NCBI RefSeq assembly: GCF_030695065.1
Contig: NZ_JAUYTR010000007.1
Location: forward strand, 62,001-126,000
Direction of reading: 5' to 3'
From: Sediminibacterium sp.
GTDB lineage: Bacteria > Bacteroidota > Bacteroidia > Chitinophagales > Chitinophagaceae
DNA: 64,000 nucleotides
Shown: piece by piece, positions 18,546 to 28,054 of the stretch
How the letters are laid out: every line of letters begins with the position of its first letter
Position numbering within the stretch: the stretch's first letter is position 1
Notes under the pieces: model-generated
Told to the model about the DNA's origin: nothing
Databases searched by the model: none
What the model saw: the letters and a program-made list of their open reading frames with translations, nothing else
Translations under genes and position numbers: made by a program

Positions 18546-18644
18546 TTATCCACAGCTATTCACAGGTTATACAGTACCATAAGCGCCAAATTGTCTGAAA
18601 CGCAAGATAGGAAAGCATTACAGCTCCACAAATCTTGTGGATAA
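18546..18644. promoter_or_regulatory. Cluster of DnaA-box-like sites between queA and mraZ
   Basis: A perfect TTATCCACA lies at 18546-18554. CTATTCACA (two mismatches) follows at 18556-18564 and TTATACAGT (three mismatches) at 18567-18575, in the same direction and spaced 10 and 11 bases, so they face the same side of the helix. A second perfect box in the opposite direction (TGTGGATAA) is at 18636-18644 inside the inverted repeat TCCACAA-atc-TTGTGGA (18625-18641). It may be DnaA control of the division cluster; a minor replication role is not excluded. Confidence 0.55.
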
Positions 18645-18660
18645 ATACAACACCCCCATT

Positions 18661-18693
18661 TTTGGGATAAAAGTGGGAAAAAGTGTTATTTTG
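18661..18693 (+). promoter_or_regulatory. Promoter of the mraZ operon with MraZ-box-like repeats
   Basis: A -33 element TTTG (18661-18664) is followed after 21 bases by TTATTTTG (18686-18693), seven of eight matches to TAnnTTTG. Lying over it are TGGGA at 18663, TGGGA at 18674 and a degenerate TGTTA at 18684, spaced 11 and 10 bases. MraZ is known in other bacteria to bind direct TGGGN repeats one helical turn apart in its own promoter, so this looks like an autoregulatory site. Confidence 0.5.
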
Positions 18694-18731
18694 TGTCAAC
18701 AAGTGGTAATCTTGGAAATATTTATTCACTT

Positions 18732-19196
18732 ATGATCGGATTTCACGGAGAATATGAAGCAACGGTAGATGCCAAAGGGCGCTTCCTTCTTCCAGGCGGA
18801 CTGAGAAAACAGTTGCCTGAAGGAGAGAGTCGCTTTATTCTGGGCCGTGGCTTCGAAAAATGTCTCACGCTGTATCCAATGAAAAGTTGGGAATTAATTA
18901 TTGCCAAGATTAGTCAGTTAAATGATTTTGATCCAAAAGTACGTCAATTCAGACGTCAGTTTTTAGGTGGTGCTACCGAAATAGAATTAGATGCGGCGGG
19001 TAGAATGTTATTACCTGCTTCTTTAAAAGAATTCGCTGGCCTTTCTAAAGACATTGTACTTGCTGCCGCGATGGACCGTTTTGAAATTTGGGATGCAGCC
19101 AAGTACAAACAGCTCTTTGAGGATTTCTCTTCGGAGGCTTTTAGTAGCCTTGCGCAAGAAGTAATGCAGGAAGCAGATAAAAAACAAGATAAATAA
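18732..19196 (+). CDS. mraZ: Transcriptional regulator MraZ
   Basis: A 154-residue protein with two AbrB-like half domains; each has the DxxGR-type motif (DAKGRFLLP near residue 14 and DAAGRMLLP near 87). MraZ forms a ring and regulates its own operon by binding repeats in the promoter. The ATG at 18732 is chosen, which gives the usual N-terminus (GEYEATVDAKGR) and length; the GTG at 18693 is part of the promoter. First gene of the division and cell wall cluster; rsmH follows after five bases. Confidence 0.93.
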   Translation: MIGFHGEYEATVDAKGRFLLPGGLRKQLPEGESRFILGRGFEKCLTLYPMKSWELIIAKISQLNDFDPKVRQFRRQFLGGATEIELDAAGRMLLPASLKEFAGLSKDIVLAAAMDRFEIWDAAKYKQLFEDFSSEAFSSLAQEVMQEADKKQDK

Positions 19197-19201
19197 CCAG
19201 C

Positions 19202-20119
19202 ATGGAAAACTTACCTGCTAGCGATTATCATGTTCCTGTTCTGTTCCATGAAACCATTGATGCATTATCTATTAAACCCGACGGGGTTTATGTAGACTGT
19301 ACTTTTGGTGGTGGTGGTCATAGCAAAGGCATTCTAGATAAATTAGGCCCTAACGGTAAGTTGGTGGCTTTTGATCAGGATGCAGACGCACAACAGAATA
19401 TTCAGAACGAACCAAGGCTTTTATTTGTTCCGCAAAACTTTAGACACTTGCATCGCTTTCTTCGTTTGCATGGAATTATGCAAGTGGATGGAGTATTGGC
19501 CGACTTAGGTGTGAGCTCTCATCAATTTAATGAAGGCGAGCGTGGCTTCTCCATCAGATTTGAAGGTCCGATGGATATGCGCATGGACAGAAGGCAGGGT
19601 GTTACTGCGGCTGATATTATTAAAAATTTCAGCGAACTGCAGTTGCATAAAATGTTTGAACAATACGGTGAAGTAACCAATGCAAAAACTTTGGCTGCAC
19701 ATATTGTTCAACAAAGAACGCGCTTGCCTTATGCTACGATTGATCAGTTTAAAGCAATGATCAGCTCCGTTGTAAAGGGAAATCCAAATAAATATTTAGC
19801 ACAGGTTTTTCAGGCATTGAGAATGGAAGTGAACGATGAAATGGGTGCCCTGAAAGAAATGTTGCAGCAATTGCCCGTGGTGTTAAAACCCGGTGGCATA
19901 GCGGCTATCATCACTTTTCATTCTATTGAAGATAGAATGGTAAAGAACTTTTTTAAACAAGGAAGTTTTGATGAAGTAATAGACAATCCATTTGTTTCGG
20001 TAGAAAAAGTGGAAGTGTTTAAACTAGTGAATAAGAAGCCTATCACGGCTGGTGAAGTTGAATTGAAAAGGAATACAAGAAGTAGGAGCGCAAAGCTACG
20101 TGTAGCAGCGCGCGTTTAA
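19202..20119 (+). CDS. rsmH: 16S rRNA m4C1402 methyltransferase
   Basis: A 305-residue S-adenosylmethionine-dependent enzyme that N4-methylates C1402 of 16S rRNA. The start HVPVLFHETIDAL, the SAM-binding VDCTFGGGGHS and the later ADLGVSSHQFNEGERGFS region are all typical, and the C-terminal RNTRSRSAKLRV is the usual ending. Length is as expected. Second gene of the cluster in the standard order, five bases after mraZ. Confidence 0.96.
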   Translation: MENLPASDYHVPVLFHETIDALSIKPDGVYVDCTFGGGGHSKGILDKLGPNGKLVAFDQDADAQQNIQNEPRLLFVPQNFRHLHRFLRLHGIMQVDGVLADLGVSSHQFNEGERGFSIRFEGPMDMRMDRRQGVTAADIIKNFSELQLHKMFEQYGEVTNAKTLAAHIVQQRTRLPYATIDQFKAMISSVVKGNPNKYLAQVFQALRMEVNDEMGALKEMLQQLPVVLKPGGIAAIITFHSIEDRMVKNFFKQGSFDEVIDNPFVSVEKVEVFKLVNKKPITAGEVELKRNTRSRSAKLRVAARV

Positions 20120-20129
20120 TATATATACC

Positions 20130-20441
20130 GTGCCCGAAAACAAAACAAATCCCAAGAACCCTTTAAGGGGGTTGCTCAACTATGAGTGGATTGTGAAGAA
20201 TATTGGTTTCTTCCTTTTCCTTTCTGTTTTAGCAGTATTGTATATAGCCAACGGTCATATGGCCGATAAAACCATACGCCGTATTAACGCCATCAACAAC
20301 GAATTAAAAGAGTTGCAGTTTAAATACAAAACACTCAAAAGTGAGTTGATGTATAAAACAGAAGAATCACAAATTGTTCAGTTGGTTGCACCAATGGGTT
20401 TAAAAATAAGTAAAGACATGCCTGAGCGCATTAAACAATAA
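20130..20441 (+). CDS. ftsL: FtsL-like cell division protein
   Basis: A 103-residue protein with a GTG start (20130), a short cytoplasmic N-terminus, one membrane helix (about 26-44) and a coiled-coil periplasmic segment (about 52-85). This is the FtsL topology, and the place between rsmH and ftsI is the classical ftsL site; sequence similarity to proteobacterial FtsL is weak, as is usual in this phylum. It should act with FtsQ as a scaffold that activates FtsW/FtsI. The stop codon overlaps the ftsI start by one base. Confidence 0.82.
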   Translation: MPENKTNPKNPLRGLLNYEWIVKNIGFFLFLSVLAVLYIANGHMADKTIRRINAINNELKELQFKYKTLKSELMYKTEESQIVQLVAPMGLKISKDMPERIKQ

Positions 20442-22552
20442 TGGAAGTAAAACGCGACATATTATGGAGAGTCTACCTCAGTTATATACTGATGGTGATT
20501 GCTTGCGTAGCCATTTTTGGTAAGGCGGTTTACATTCAACAAGTGGAAGGTGCCAAGTGGAGAAGCATGAGTGATAGCTTACACCAACGCATTGATGAAA
20601 TTGAAGCTGAGCGTGGTACTATCTATAGCGAAGACGGTCAAATGTTGAGTACCTCCATTCCTCAGTTCGATATTTTTATTGATTTTAGGGTGGCTGGTTT
20701 AAGAGAAAAAAATGGTTTGCGTTTTAGAGAAAATATAGATTCATTAAGTTTTCATTTAGCGCAATTATTTAAAGACATGAGTCCCGTTGAATACAAGCGC
20801 GTATTGCAACAGGCTTATAAAGCACAGGACGGTTACTTTCCGCTCAAGAAAAAAATCAGCTTTACCCAATACGATTCTTTACGCAATTTTCCTTTATTCA
20901 AATTGGGTCGTTACAAAAGCGGCATGATTGCCAATGAAAGAACCATTCGCCTGAATCCCTATCAGATGCTGGCTTTCAGAACAATTGGCTTAGCGCGTGA
21001 TTCTAATAAAGTGGGTTTAGAAAAAACCTACGATGCAGTATTAAAAGGGCGTAATGGTAAGCAAACAGTTCGTTCTATTGCCGGTGGGATTGGAGTGCCC
21101 GTGGATGATACTTACCTCATTGAGCCAGAAACCGGAAAAGATATTGTGAGTACCATTGATGTTTTCATTCAAGATATTGCTGAAGCGGCACTCATGAAAA
21201 TGATGGTGCAGAACGAAGCGGAAAATGGTTGTGCCATTGTTTTAGAAACCAAAACTGGAAAAGTTAAAGCAATTGCCAACCTCGGTAGAATGGCGAATGG
21301 CACTTACTGGGAAAATTTGAATTATGCCATCACCCCAAGTGAGCCTGGTTCTACATTTAAGTTGGCTACTTTAATGGCTTTATTAGAAGACAAAAAAGTA
21401 AACTTAAATCAAACCATCAATTTAGAAAATGGTGTTTGGCGTATTGCTGGTCAAACAGTGTACGATTCTGAAAGACACGCAGAAAATATTGTTACGGTTA
21501 AGCAAGCATTTGAGTTAAGTTCTAATGTAGCCATGGCTAAAATGGCGGTATCTCATTATTCAAATAATCCTCAACAATATTTAAAGCATTTGCGCAAAAT
21601 GAGAATGGATACCATCACTGGTATTGATTTAGTAGGTGAGCGCAAGCCAGTGATTCATCGCCCTGGTTCTAAATTATATGGTCCTACTACAATTCCTTGG
21701 ATGAGCTTTGGATACAATTTGGCCATTAGTCCTTTGCATACCGCTATGTTGTATAATGCCATTGCGAATAATGGTACCATGATGCGTCCTTATTTAGTGA
21801 GCAGTATTAAAGAAGAAGGAGTGTTATTAAAAGAAATTCCACCTGCAATTTTAGATACACAAATTTGTAGTCCTGCAACGCTAGCTATGTTGAAAGCAAG
21901 TTTAGAAGGAGTTTGTATTGCAGGCACAGCAAAATCTTTATTTGCTGGTACGCCTTATAAAGTAGCAGGTAAAACGGGAACTGCATTAGTGGCTGATGGT
22001 AATAGAGGTTATGCCAATAAAATTTACCAAAGTTCATTTGCTGGTTATTTTCCTGCAGACAACCCACAATACACTTGTGTGGTAGTGATCAAGAACAAAC
22101 CATTCGCTGCTAATTTTTATGGTGCATCTGTTGCAGGTCCAGTGTTTAAAGAAATTGCAGATCGTTTGTATGGCACTTATATTAAGACCAATAAAACCTT
22201 GATTGCGGGTACCAATAAAAAAGACAGTACTTATTTTAAATACAATGGCTACAAGGCAGACCTGGCTTATTTATCGGAGAAATTGCAATTGAAAATTTCC
22301 GATTCAACTGGTAGGGCCGATGAGTGGACCAGCTTAAATAAAAATACAGCTGCTGCAGTAATGCAGAAAATGCCCGTCAATAAAAATGCCATGCCTCCTT
22401 TAAAGGGCTTGGGATTAAAAGACGCCCTGTATCTCTGCGAAGAAATGGGATTGATGGTGCAGGTGAAAGGAAGAGGTAGGGTGTTAGATCAATCTATACT
22501 TCCTGGTCAGCCCATTGCAAAAGGACAATTGATTCAAATAAACTTAAACTAG
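20441..22552 (+). CDS. ftsI: Division-specific peptidoglycan transpeptidase (class B PBP, PASTA)
   Basis: A 703-residue penicillin-binding protein that crosslinks septal peptidoglycan. One membrane helix at about 10-30; pedestal domain about 45-230; transpeptidase domain with the active-site S304-T-F-K307, SSN at 360-362 and KTG at 511-513. The C-terminus (about 645-703) looks like a single PASTA domain (KGLGLKDALYLCEEMGLMV). All three catalytic motifs are present. It overlaps ftsL by one base; murE follows after ten. Confidence 0.95.
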   Translation: MEVKRDILWRVYLSYILMVIACVAIFGKAVYIQQVEGAKWRSMSDSLHQRIDEIEAERGTIYSEDGQMLSTSIPQFDIFIDFRVAGLREKNGLRFRENIDSLSFHLAQLFKDMSPVEYKRVLQQAYKAQDGYFPLKKKISFTQYDSLRNFPLFKLGRYKSGMIANERTIRLNPYQMLAFRTIGLARDSNKVGLEKTYDAVLKGRNGKQTVRSIAGGIGVPVDDTYLIEPETGKDIVSTIDVFIQDIAEAALMKMMVQNEAENGCAIVLETKTGKVKAIANLGRMANGTYWENLNYAITPSEPGSTFKLATLMALLEDKKVNLNQTINLENGVWRIAGQTVYDSERHAENIVTVKQAFELSSNVAMAKMAVSHYSNNPQQYLKHLRKMRMDTITGIDLVGERKPVIHRPGSKLYGPTTIPWMSFGYNLAISPLHTAMLYNAIANNGTMMRPYLVSSIKEEGVLLKEIPPAILDTQICSPATLAMLKASLEGVCIAGTAKSLFAGTPYKVAGKTGTALVADGNRGYANKIYQSSFAGYFPADNPQYTCVVVIKNKPFAANFYGASVAGPVFKEIADRLYGTYIKTNKTLIAGTNKKDSTYFKYNGYKADLAYLSEKLQLKISDSTGRADEWTSLNKNTAAAVMQKMPVNKNAMPPLKGLGLKDALYLCEEMGLMVQVKGRGRVLDQSILPGQPIAKGQLIQINLN

Positions 22553-22562
22553 TACGCATACC

Positions 22563-24026
22563 ATGAAAACACTTCAGCAACTACTCGTTCAACTAAAGCC
22601 ACTGCAGGTTGCAGGTTCGCTTGAATTGAGTATTGGTGCTATTGAAATTGATTCAAGAAAAGTGGAACTGGGTACTGCGTTCATTGCCATTACTGGTGTG
22701 CAAACTGATGGGCATGTATTTATTCATAAAGCCATTGAACTGGGCGCAGTAGCCATTGTTTGTGAAACAATGCCTGCTGATTTAGTAGCCGGTATTACTT
22801 ATGTTAAAGTAGCGAATACACAAGAAGCAGCGGCTCGTATGGCCGTTGAGTTTTATAATCATCCATCTGCGCAAGTAAAATTAGTGGGTGTAACTGGCAC
22901 CAACGGAAAAACGACCATTGCTACTTTACTGTTTAAATTATTTCGTCAGCTTGGATATAAATGTGGTTTAATTAGTACGGTGCAAAATCAAATTGATGAT
23001 GCCATTATTCCAGCTACGCATACTACTCCAGATGCAATCAGTTTGAATGCATTGTTGCAGCAAATGGTGAACGAAGGTTGCAGTTATGTATTCATGGAAT
23101 GCAGCAGTCATGCCATTCACCAACATCGCATTACTGGATTGCAATTTGATGGCGCTTTGTTTAGCAATATCACACACGATCATTTAGACTACCATAAAAC
23201 TTTTGACGAATACATTCGCGTTAAGAAAAAATTCTTTGACGATTTGCCTGCTACTGCATTTGCTATTTCTAATGCAGACGATAAGCGTGGTGAAGTAATG
23301 TTGCAAAATACTGTTGCTGCTAAATACTTGTACAGCCTTAAAACAATGGCTGCTTTCAAGGGAAAAATATTAGAAAATGCATTGACCGGCTTAGTGATGA
23401 CCATTAACGACCAGGAAGTGCATTTTCGCCTAATTGGAACTTTTAATGCCTACAACTTATTGGCTGTTTACGGTGCAGCCATTTGTTTGGGTAAAGAAAG
23501 TCAAGAAGTACTTACTGCATTAAGCATGCTTACTGGTGCAGAAGGTCGCTTTGATTATATCATTAGTGCCAATCATATTATTGGTATTGTAGACTACGCG
23601 CATACCCCTGATGCATTAGAAAATGTATTGGCCACCATTAAAAAATTGCGCAAGGGATATGAGCAAATTATCACCGTAGTAGGTTGTGGTGGAGATAGAG
23701 ACAAAACCAAACGTCCTATTATGGCGCAAGCTGCCTGCGATTTAAGTGATCGCGTGATTTTGACGAGTGATAATCCTAGAACAGAAGATCCTGAAGCCAT
23801 TCTGCGCGATATGGAAACAGGATTGTCTAGTTCGGCTAAAAGAAAATACATCACCATCGTTGATAGAAAAGTAGCCATTGAAGAGGCGGTTAAAATTGCA
23901 AAACCCGAAGACATCATTTTGGTGGCTGGTAAGGGTCATGAAAAATACCAAGACATTAATGGAGTGAAACATCCTTTTGACGATAAACAAATTTTACAAA
24001 ACGCATTTAGCATCGTTACCCCTTAA
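22563..24026 (+). CDS. murE: UDP-MurNAc-tripeptide synthetase (meso-DAP type)
   Basis: A 487-residue ATP-dependent ligase that adds the third amino acid to the peptidoglycan stem. The ATP loop GTNGKTT is at 112-118, the TTPDAI and ITHDHLDYH segments are in place, and D403-N-P-R406 is the motif that marks meso-diaminopimelate as substrate. So the wall should be of the DAP type. Start at ATG 22563. murF, which normally adds the D-Ala-D-Ala next, is not in this cluster. Confidence 0.95.
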   Translation: MKTLQQLLVQLKPLQVAGSLELSIGAIEIDSRKVELGTAFIAITGVQTDGHVFIHKAIELGAVAIVCETMPADLVAGITYVKVANTQEAAARMAVEFYNHPSAQVKLVGVTGTNGKTTIATLLFKLFRQLGYKCGLISTVQNQIDDAIIPATHTTPDAISLNALLQQMVNEGCSYVFMECSSHAIHQHRITGLQFDGALFSNITHDHLDYHKTFDEYIRVKKKFFDDLPATAFAISNADDKRGEVMLQNTVAAKYLYSLKTMAAFKGKILENALTGLVMTINDQEVHFRLIGTFNAYNLLAVYGAAICLGKESQEVLTALSMLTGAEGRFDYIISANHIIGIVDYAHTPDALENVLATIKKLRKGYEQIITVVGCGGDRDKTKRPIMAQAACDLSDRVILTSDNPRTEDPEAILRDMETGLSSSAKRKYITIVDRKVAIEEAVKIAKPEDIILVAGKGHEKYQDINGVKHPFDDKQILQNAFSIVTP

Positions 24027-24035
24027 ACCAATAGT

Positions 24036-25352
24036 ATGTTATACCAATTATTTAACTGGCTAAAACAAAGCTTCGATATCCCCGGGGCAGGACTATTTCA
24101 GTTCCTGACTTTTAGGATTGCAATGGCTATTGTGTTGAGCCTGGTAATTGCAACGGTATATGGTAAGCGCATCATTTTGTTTTTACAAAAAAAGCAAATT
24201 GGCGAATCGGTTAGAGACTTAGGACTCGCCGGTCAAGAACAAAAAAAGGGAACACCTACCATGGGTGGTATCATTATCCTATTAAGCATTTTGATTCCAA
24301 CATTGTTGTTTGCCAACTTAGATAAAGTATACGTGCGCTTGATGATTTTGTGTACCGTCTGGTTGGGATTAATTGGTTTTTTAGACGACTTATTTAAAAT
24401 TCGAGCTAGAAAAGCTGCTCTACAAAAAGGAGAAACCTACAAGAAAAAAGACTCCGATGGTTTAGCGGGTATTTCAAAAATTATTGGTCAGATAGGTTTA
24501 GGAATCATCATTGGTACTACGCTTTACTTTAGCAATGCAGTTACCGTAGAACGCGAAATCATTGGCTCTGATAGAAAAGTATCTGTATTACAAGAAGGCG
24601 ATCGCTTTGTAAAAGACTCTTCCATTATTGTTCGTCAAATGAATGGCATTGAGCGAAAGTTTGTTAAAGTAAAAACACCCATCACTACTATTCCATTTGT
24701 GAAGAACCATGAATTCAACTACAGTAAGTTGATTAGTTGGATGGGTGATGGTGCGGAGAAATATACTTGGATTGTGTATATCCTGATTGTGACGTTGATT
24801 ATTACTGCCGTAAGCAATGGTGCCAACTTAACCGATGGATTAGATGGTTTGGCCGCTGGTGTGAGTGCCATTATTGGTGCGGGCTTATTGGTTTTCATTT
24901 ATGTAAGTTCTAACTACGTTTTTGCCGATTACTTAAATATCATGTACATCCCTAACCTTGGTGAGCTAACCATTTTTGTGGGTGCTTTTGTTGGAGCATG
25001 TATTGGCTTCCTTTGGTACAATGCCTATCCTGCTCAGGTTTTCATGGGCGATACTGGAAGCCTTGCACTAGGTGGCATTATTGCTTCTTTGGCCATCATT
25101 GTGCGCAAAGAATGGTTGATTCCTATTTTCTGTGGCGTGTTCTTGGTAGAAAATTTAAGTGTGATGATTCAGGTGGGATATTTTAAATACACCAAGAAAA
25201 AGTATGGCGAAGGTAGAAGGGTTTTCTTAATGAGTCCCTTGCACCATCACTACCAGAAAAAAGGCTTTCACGAAAGTAAGATTGCGGTAAGGTTTTGGAT
25301 TATCACCATCATGCTCGTGGTAATGAGTGTGGTATCATTAAAAATACGTTAA
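24036..25352 (+). CDS. mraY: Phospho-MurNAc-pentapeptide transferase
   Basis: Polytopic membrane enzyme of 438 residues that makes lipid I from UDP-MurNAc-pentapeptide and undecaprenyl phosphate. Signature parts: [13 protein letters not shown] (about 69-81), the Asp pair in [17 protein letters not shown], and [11 protein letters not shown]. It is about 80 residues longer than proteobacterial MraY because of an extra segment at about 165-230, also found in other Bacteroidota. Start at ATG 24036; murD follows after three bases. Confidence 0.95.
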   Translation: MLYQLFNWLKQSFDIPGAGLFQFLTFRIAMAIVLSLVIATVYGKRIILFLQKKQIGESVRDLGLAGQEQKKGTPTMGGIIILLSILIPTLLFANLDKVYVRLMILCTVWLGLIGFLDDLFKIRARKAALQKGETYKKKDSDGLAGISKIIGQIGLGIIIGTTLYFSNAVTVEREIIGSDRKVSVLQEGDRFVKDSSIIVRQMNGIERKFVKVKTPITTIPFVKNHEFNYSKLISWMGDGAEKYTWIVYILIVTLIITAVSNGANLTDGLDGLAAGVSAIIGAGLLVFIYVSSNYVFADYLNIMYIPNLGELTIFVGAFVGACIGFLWYNAYPAQVFMGDTGSLALGGIIASLAIIVRKEWLIPIFCGVFLVENLSVMIQVGYFKYTKKKYGEGRRVFLMSPLHHHYQKKGFHESKIAVRFWIITIMLVVMSVVSLKIR

Positions 25353-25355
25353 GCA

Positions 25356-26696
25356 GTGAGTAGCAATATCATCATATTAGGCGGAGGTGAAAGCGGTGTA
25401 GGCGCTGCTGTGCTGGCAAAGTACAAGGGCCATCGCGTATTCTTATCCGACGGTGGTAAGCTAAAAGAGATTTATAAAGCCGAGCTAACTGCCAATGGAA
25501 TTGAATTTGAAGAAGGTGGGCATAGTGTTGAACAAATTTTAGCTGCGGATGAAGTAGTTAAAAGCCCGGGTATTTCTGAAAAAAATGAAATGGTAAAAGC
25601 CATTCGTGCCAAAGGAATTCCCGTAATCAGTGAAATAGAATTTGCTTATAGGTACAAGGGCGATAGTACTATTGTTGCCATCACAGGCAGCAATGGAAAA
25701 AGTACCACCACTGCATTGCTATACCATATTTGTAAAACTGCTGAATTGGATTGTGCCATGGTGGGCAATATTGGTTACTCTTTTGCACGCCAAGTTGCCG
25801 AAGATCCAAAGCCTTTGTACATCATTGAAGTGAGTTCCTTTCAATTGGATGATATTAAAACATTCAGACCGAATGTGAGTATTCTCTTGAATATTACCGA
25901 AGACCATTTAGACCGATACAATTACCAATTTGAGAACTATATCAATAGCAAATTCAGGATCATTGAAAACCAAACCATGGATGATTATTTCATCTATTGT
26001 TTAGACGACGAAACGATCATGCAAAAATTCCCATTACTAACTATCCATACTAACCCACTACCATTCTCTATGAAACAAGAAGTAAAAAAAGGCGGCTACA
26101 TCAAGGGCGACCAGATGATGCTGCGCATCCAAGAAGAAAGAGTAAGCATGAGTATCTACGATTTTGCCCTTAAAGGGAAACACAACAATTACAACACCAT
26201 GGCAGCGGGTATTGCAGCATCTACCATTGGCATTCGAAAGGAAAAAATTCGTGATGCGGTCAAGAACTTTCATAGTCTAGAACACCGCATGGAATTTATT
26301 GCGATGGTTCGTGGCGTTGAATTTATTAACGACAGTAAAGCCACCAATGTAAACAGTACCTGGTATGCTTTAGAGAGCATGAATAAACCTACTGTGCTAA
26401 TCTTGGGTGGAGTAGACAAGGGGAATGACTACTCTTTAATTGCCGACTTGGTAAAAGAAAAAGTGAAAGCGATTATTTGTATGGGAACAGATAACAGCAA
26501 AATCATTGCGGCATTTAAAGACATCGTACCAATGATTTTTGAAACGGATAGTGCAAAAAAAGCGGTGAACGCAGCCTTTAGAGCCGCTACCAAAGATGAT
26601 GTGGTATTGCTTAGCCCAGCATGTGCCAGCTTCGACTTATTTAAAAATTACGAAGACAGAGGAACCCAGTTTAAAGAAGCCGTTAAGGAATTATAA
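25356..26696 (+). CDS. murD: UDP-MurNAc-L-Ala:D-Glu ligase
   Basis: A 446-residue ligase that adds D-glutamate to UDP-MurNAc-L-alanine. It starts with GTG at 25356. N-terminal substrate domain with GGGESGVGAA, ATP loop TGSNGKST (about 111-118), the EVSSFQLDDI segment, and a C-terminal domain with the LSPACASFDLFKNYEDRG signature that is typical of MurD. The stop overlaps the ftsW start by one base (TAATG), so translation is coupled. Confidence 0.95.
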   Translation: MSSNIIILGGGESGVGAAVLAKYKGHRVFLSDGGKLKEIYKAELTANGIEFEEGGHSVEQILAADEVVKSPGISEKNEMVKAIRAKGIPVISEIEFAYRYKGDSTIVAITGSNGKSTTTALLYHICKTAELDCAMVGNIGYSFARQVAEDPKPLYIIEVSSFQLDDIKTFRPNVSILLNITEDHLDRYNYQFENYINSKFRIIENQTMDDYFIYCLDDETIMQKFPLLTIHTNPLPFSMKQEVKKGGYIKGDQMMLRIQEERVSMSIYDFALKGKHNNYNTMAAGIAASTIGIRKEKIRDAVKNFHSLEHRMEFIAMVRGVEFINDSKATNVNSTWYALESMNKPTVLILGGVDKGNDYSLIADLVKEKVKAIICMGTDNSKIIAAFKDIVPMIFETDSAKKAVNAAFRAATKDDVVLLSPACASFDLFKNYEDRGTQFKEAVKEL

Positions 26697-28054
26697 TGTC
26701 TGAAATAAAAGATACCCTATTTTCTCAAATACCTTCGGTGGATGGTGTGCGCAAGCAACTCCTTACCCGAACCAGAGGTGATAAATATATATGGGGTATT
26801 GTAGTGGTATTGTCGTTGATTTCTATTTTAGTAGTGTACAGTGCTACTGGTTCATTGGCTTATAAAATGTACAAGGGCAATACCAATATCTATTTATTCA
26901 AGCAATTGTCTTTTACCATTTTAGGGTTAATTATTATGTACTTCTTGCATAGGGTTAACTACACGGTATTTTCTAAAGTGGCTACTTTCTTATTTTTTAT
27001 TTCCATTCCTTTATTGTTGTACACATTATTTTTTGGTGCAAGAATTAATGAAGGAAGTAGATGGATTAAATTGCCCATCATTAATTTAACCATTCAAACC
27101 AGCGACTTTGCTAAGCTGGCCCTGTTTATGTACATCTCTAAGATGTTGAGTAAAAAACAGGAAGTCATTAAAGATTTTAAAAAGGGTTTTATTCCGGTAG
27201 TAATGCCTGTAGTCATTATTTGTGCGTTAATTATGCCTGCCAACTTATCGAATGCTTTACTCACAGGCGCCACTTCACTCTTGTTGATGTTTATTGGTAG
27301 AGTAAGTATGAAGCATATTTTACTTACGGTATTGATTGCAATGATTCCCGTTGCATTTATTGTATCGGTTGCGGTATTAAGCTACGACGGTAAAAAAACA
27401 GAAGATATTGCCAAGCCAATTGTGGCAGAGAAAATGAAATCGGTTGGTCGATTTGGTACTTGGGTAAAGCGGGTACAAGATTTCATGTATGCCAAAGACA
27501 GTGAAGTGCCTTATCAGGTTCAGCAAGCTAAAATTGCTATATCGAATGGGGGCATGTTAATTGGCTTAGGTCCGGGCAATAGTCAACAAAGAAATTTTTT
27601 ACCCCAAGCTTACAACGACTTTATTTATTCCATCATCATAGAAGAGTATGGTCTTTTAGGTGGTGCATTTATGATATTTATTTACCTGGTGTTTTTATTT
27701 AGGTGCATCAGTATTTTCCGACGATGTCCGTATGCATTTGGTGCATTCTTGGCACTGGGATTAAGTTTTACATTGGTTATTCAAGCGGTTGCCAATATGG
27801 CCGTGAATGTAAACCTGGTTCCAGTTACCGGGGTTACGCTTCCTTTAGTAAGTATGGGGGGCTCTTCTTTCTTGTTTACTTGTGCCGCCATTGGTATTGT
27901 GTTAAGTGTGGCGCGCAACGTTGAACAAATTGAAGGTAAAGCGCCTTTAGAAACAGGCGTGAATCCTGTAGCGGCAACGAATGAAGATTTGGCTCCGGCG
28001 GCCGCCACAGCCAATCCTTTTTCCTCAACTCAAAATACTAGCACCAATGCATAA
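26696..28054 (+). CDS. ftsW: SEDS-family septal glycosyltransferase FtsW
   Basis: A 452-residue membrane protein of the SEDS family with about ten helices, which polymerises glycan strands with FtsI at the septum. The conserved loop VPVTGVTLPLVSMGGSS is complete near residue 380. After the last helix (about 405) there is a low-complexity tail of about 45 residues rich in Ala, Pro, Asn and Thr, probably cytoplasmic. The last eight bases overlap the start of murG. Confidence 0.94.
   Translation: MSEIKDTLFSQIPSVDGVRKQLLTRTRGDKYIWGIVVVLSLISILVVYSATGSLAYKMYKGNTNIYLFKQLSFTILGLIIMYFLHRVNYTVFSKVATFLFFISIPLLLYTLFFGARINEGSRWIKLPIINLTIQTSDFAKLALFMYISKMLSKKQEVIKDFKKGFIPVVMPVVIICALIMPANLSNALLTGATSLLLMFIGRVSMKHILLTVLIAMIPVAFIVSVAVLSYDGKKTEDIAKPIVAEKMKSVGRFGTWVKRVQDFMYAKDSEVPYQVQQAKIAISNGGMLIGLGPGNSQQRNFLPQAYNDFIYSIIIEEYGLLGGAFMIFIYLVFLFRCISIFRRCPYAFGAFLALGLSFTLVIQAVANMAVNVNLVPVTGVTLPLVSMGGSSFLFTCAAIGIVLSVARNVEQIEGKAPLETGVNPVAATNEDLAPAAATANPFSSTQNTSTNA

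Noticed and set aside
18546..18644. The DnaA-box cluster called as the chromosome origin
   Set aside because: No dnaA, dnaN or long AT-rich unwinding stretch is present, and strand-bias data cannot be computed here; kept only as a regulatory candidate.
20130..20441. FtsL-like protein assigned instead as DivIC/FtsB
   Set aside because: Topology alone cannot separate them, but the place between rsmH and ftsI is the ftsL position, so that name was kept.
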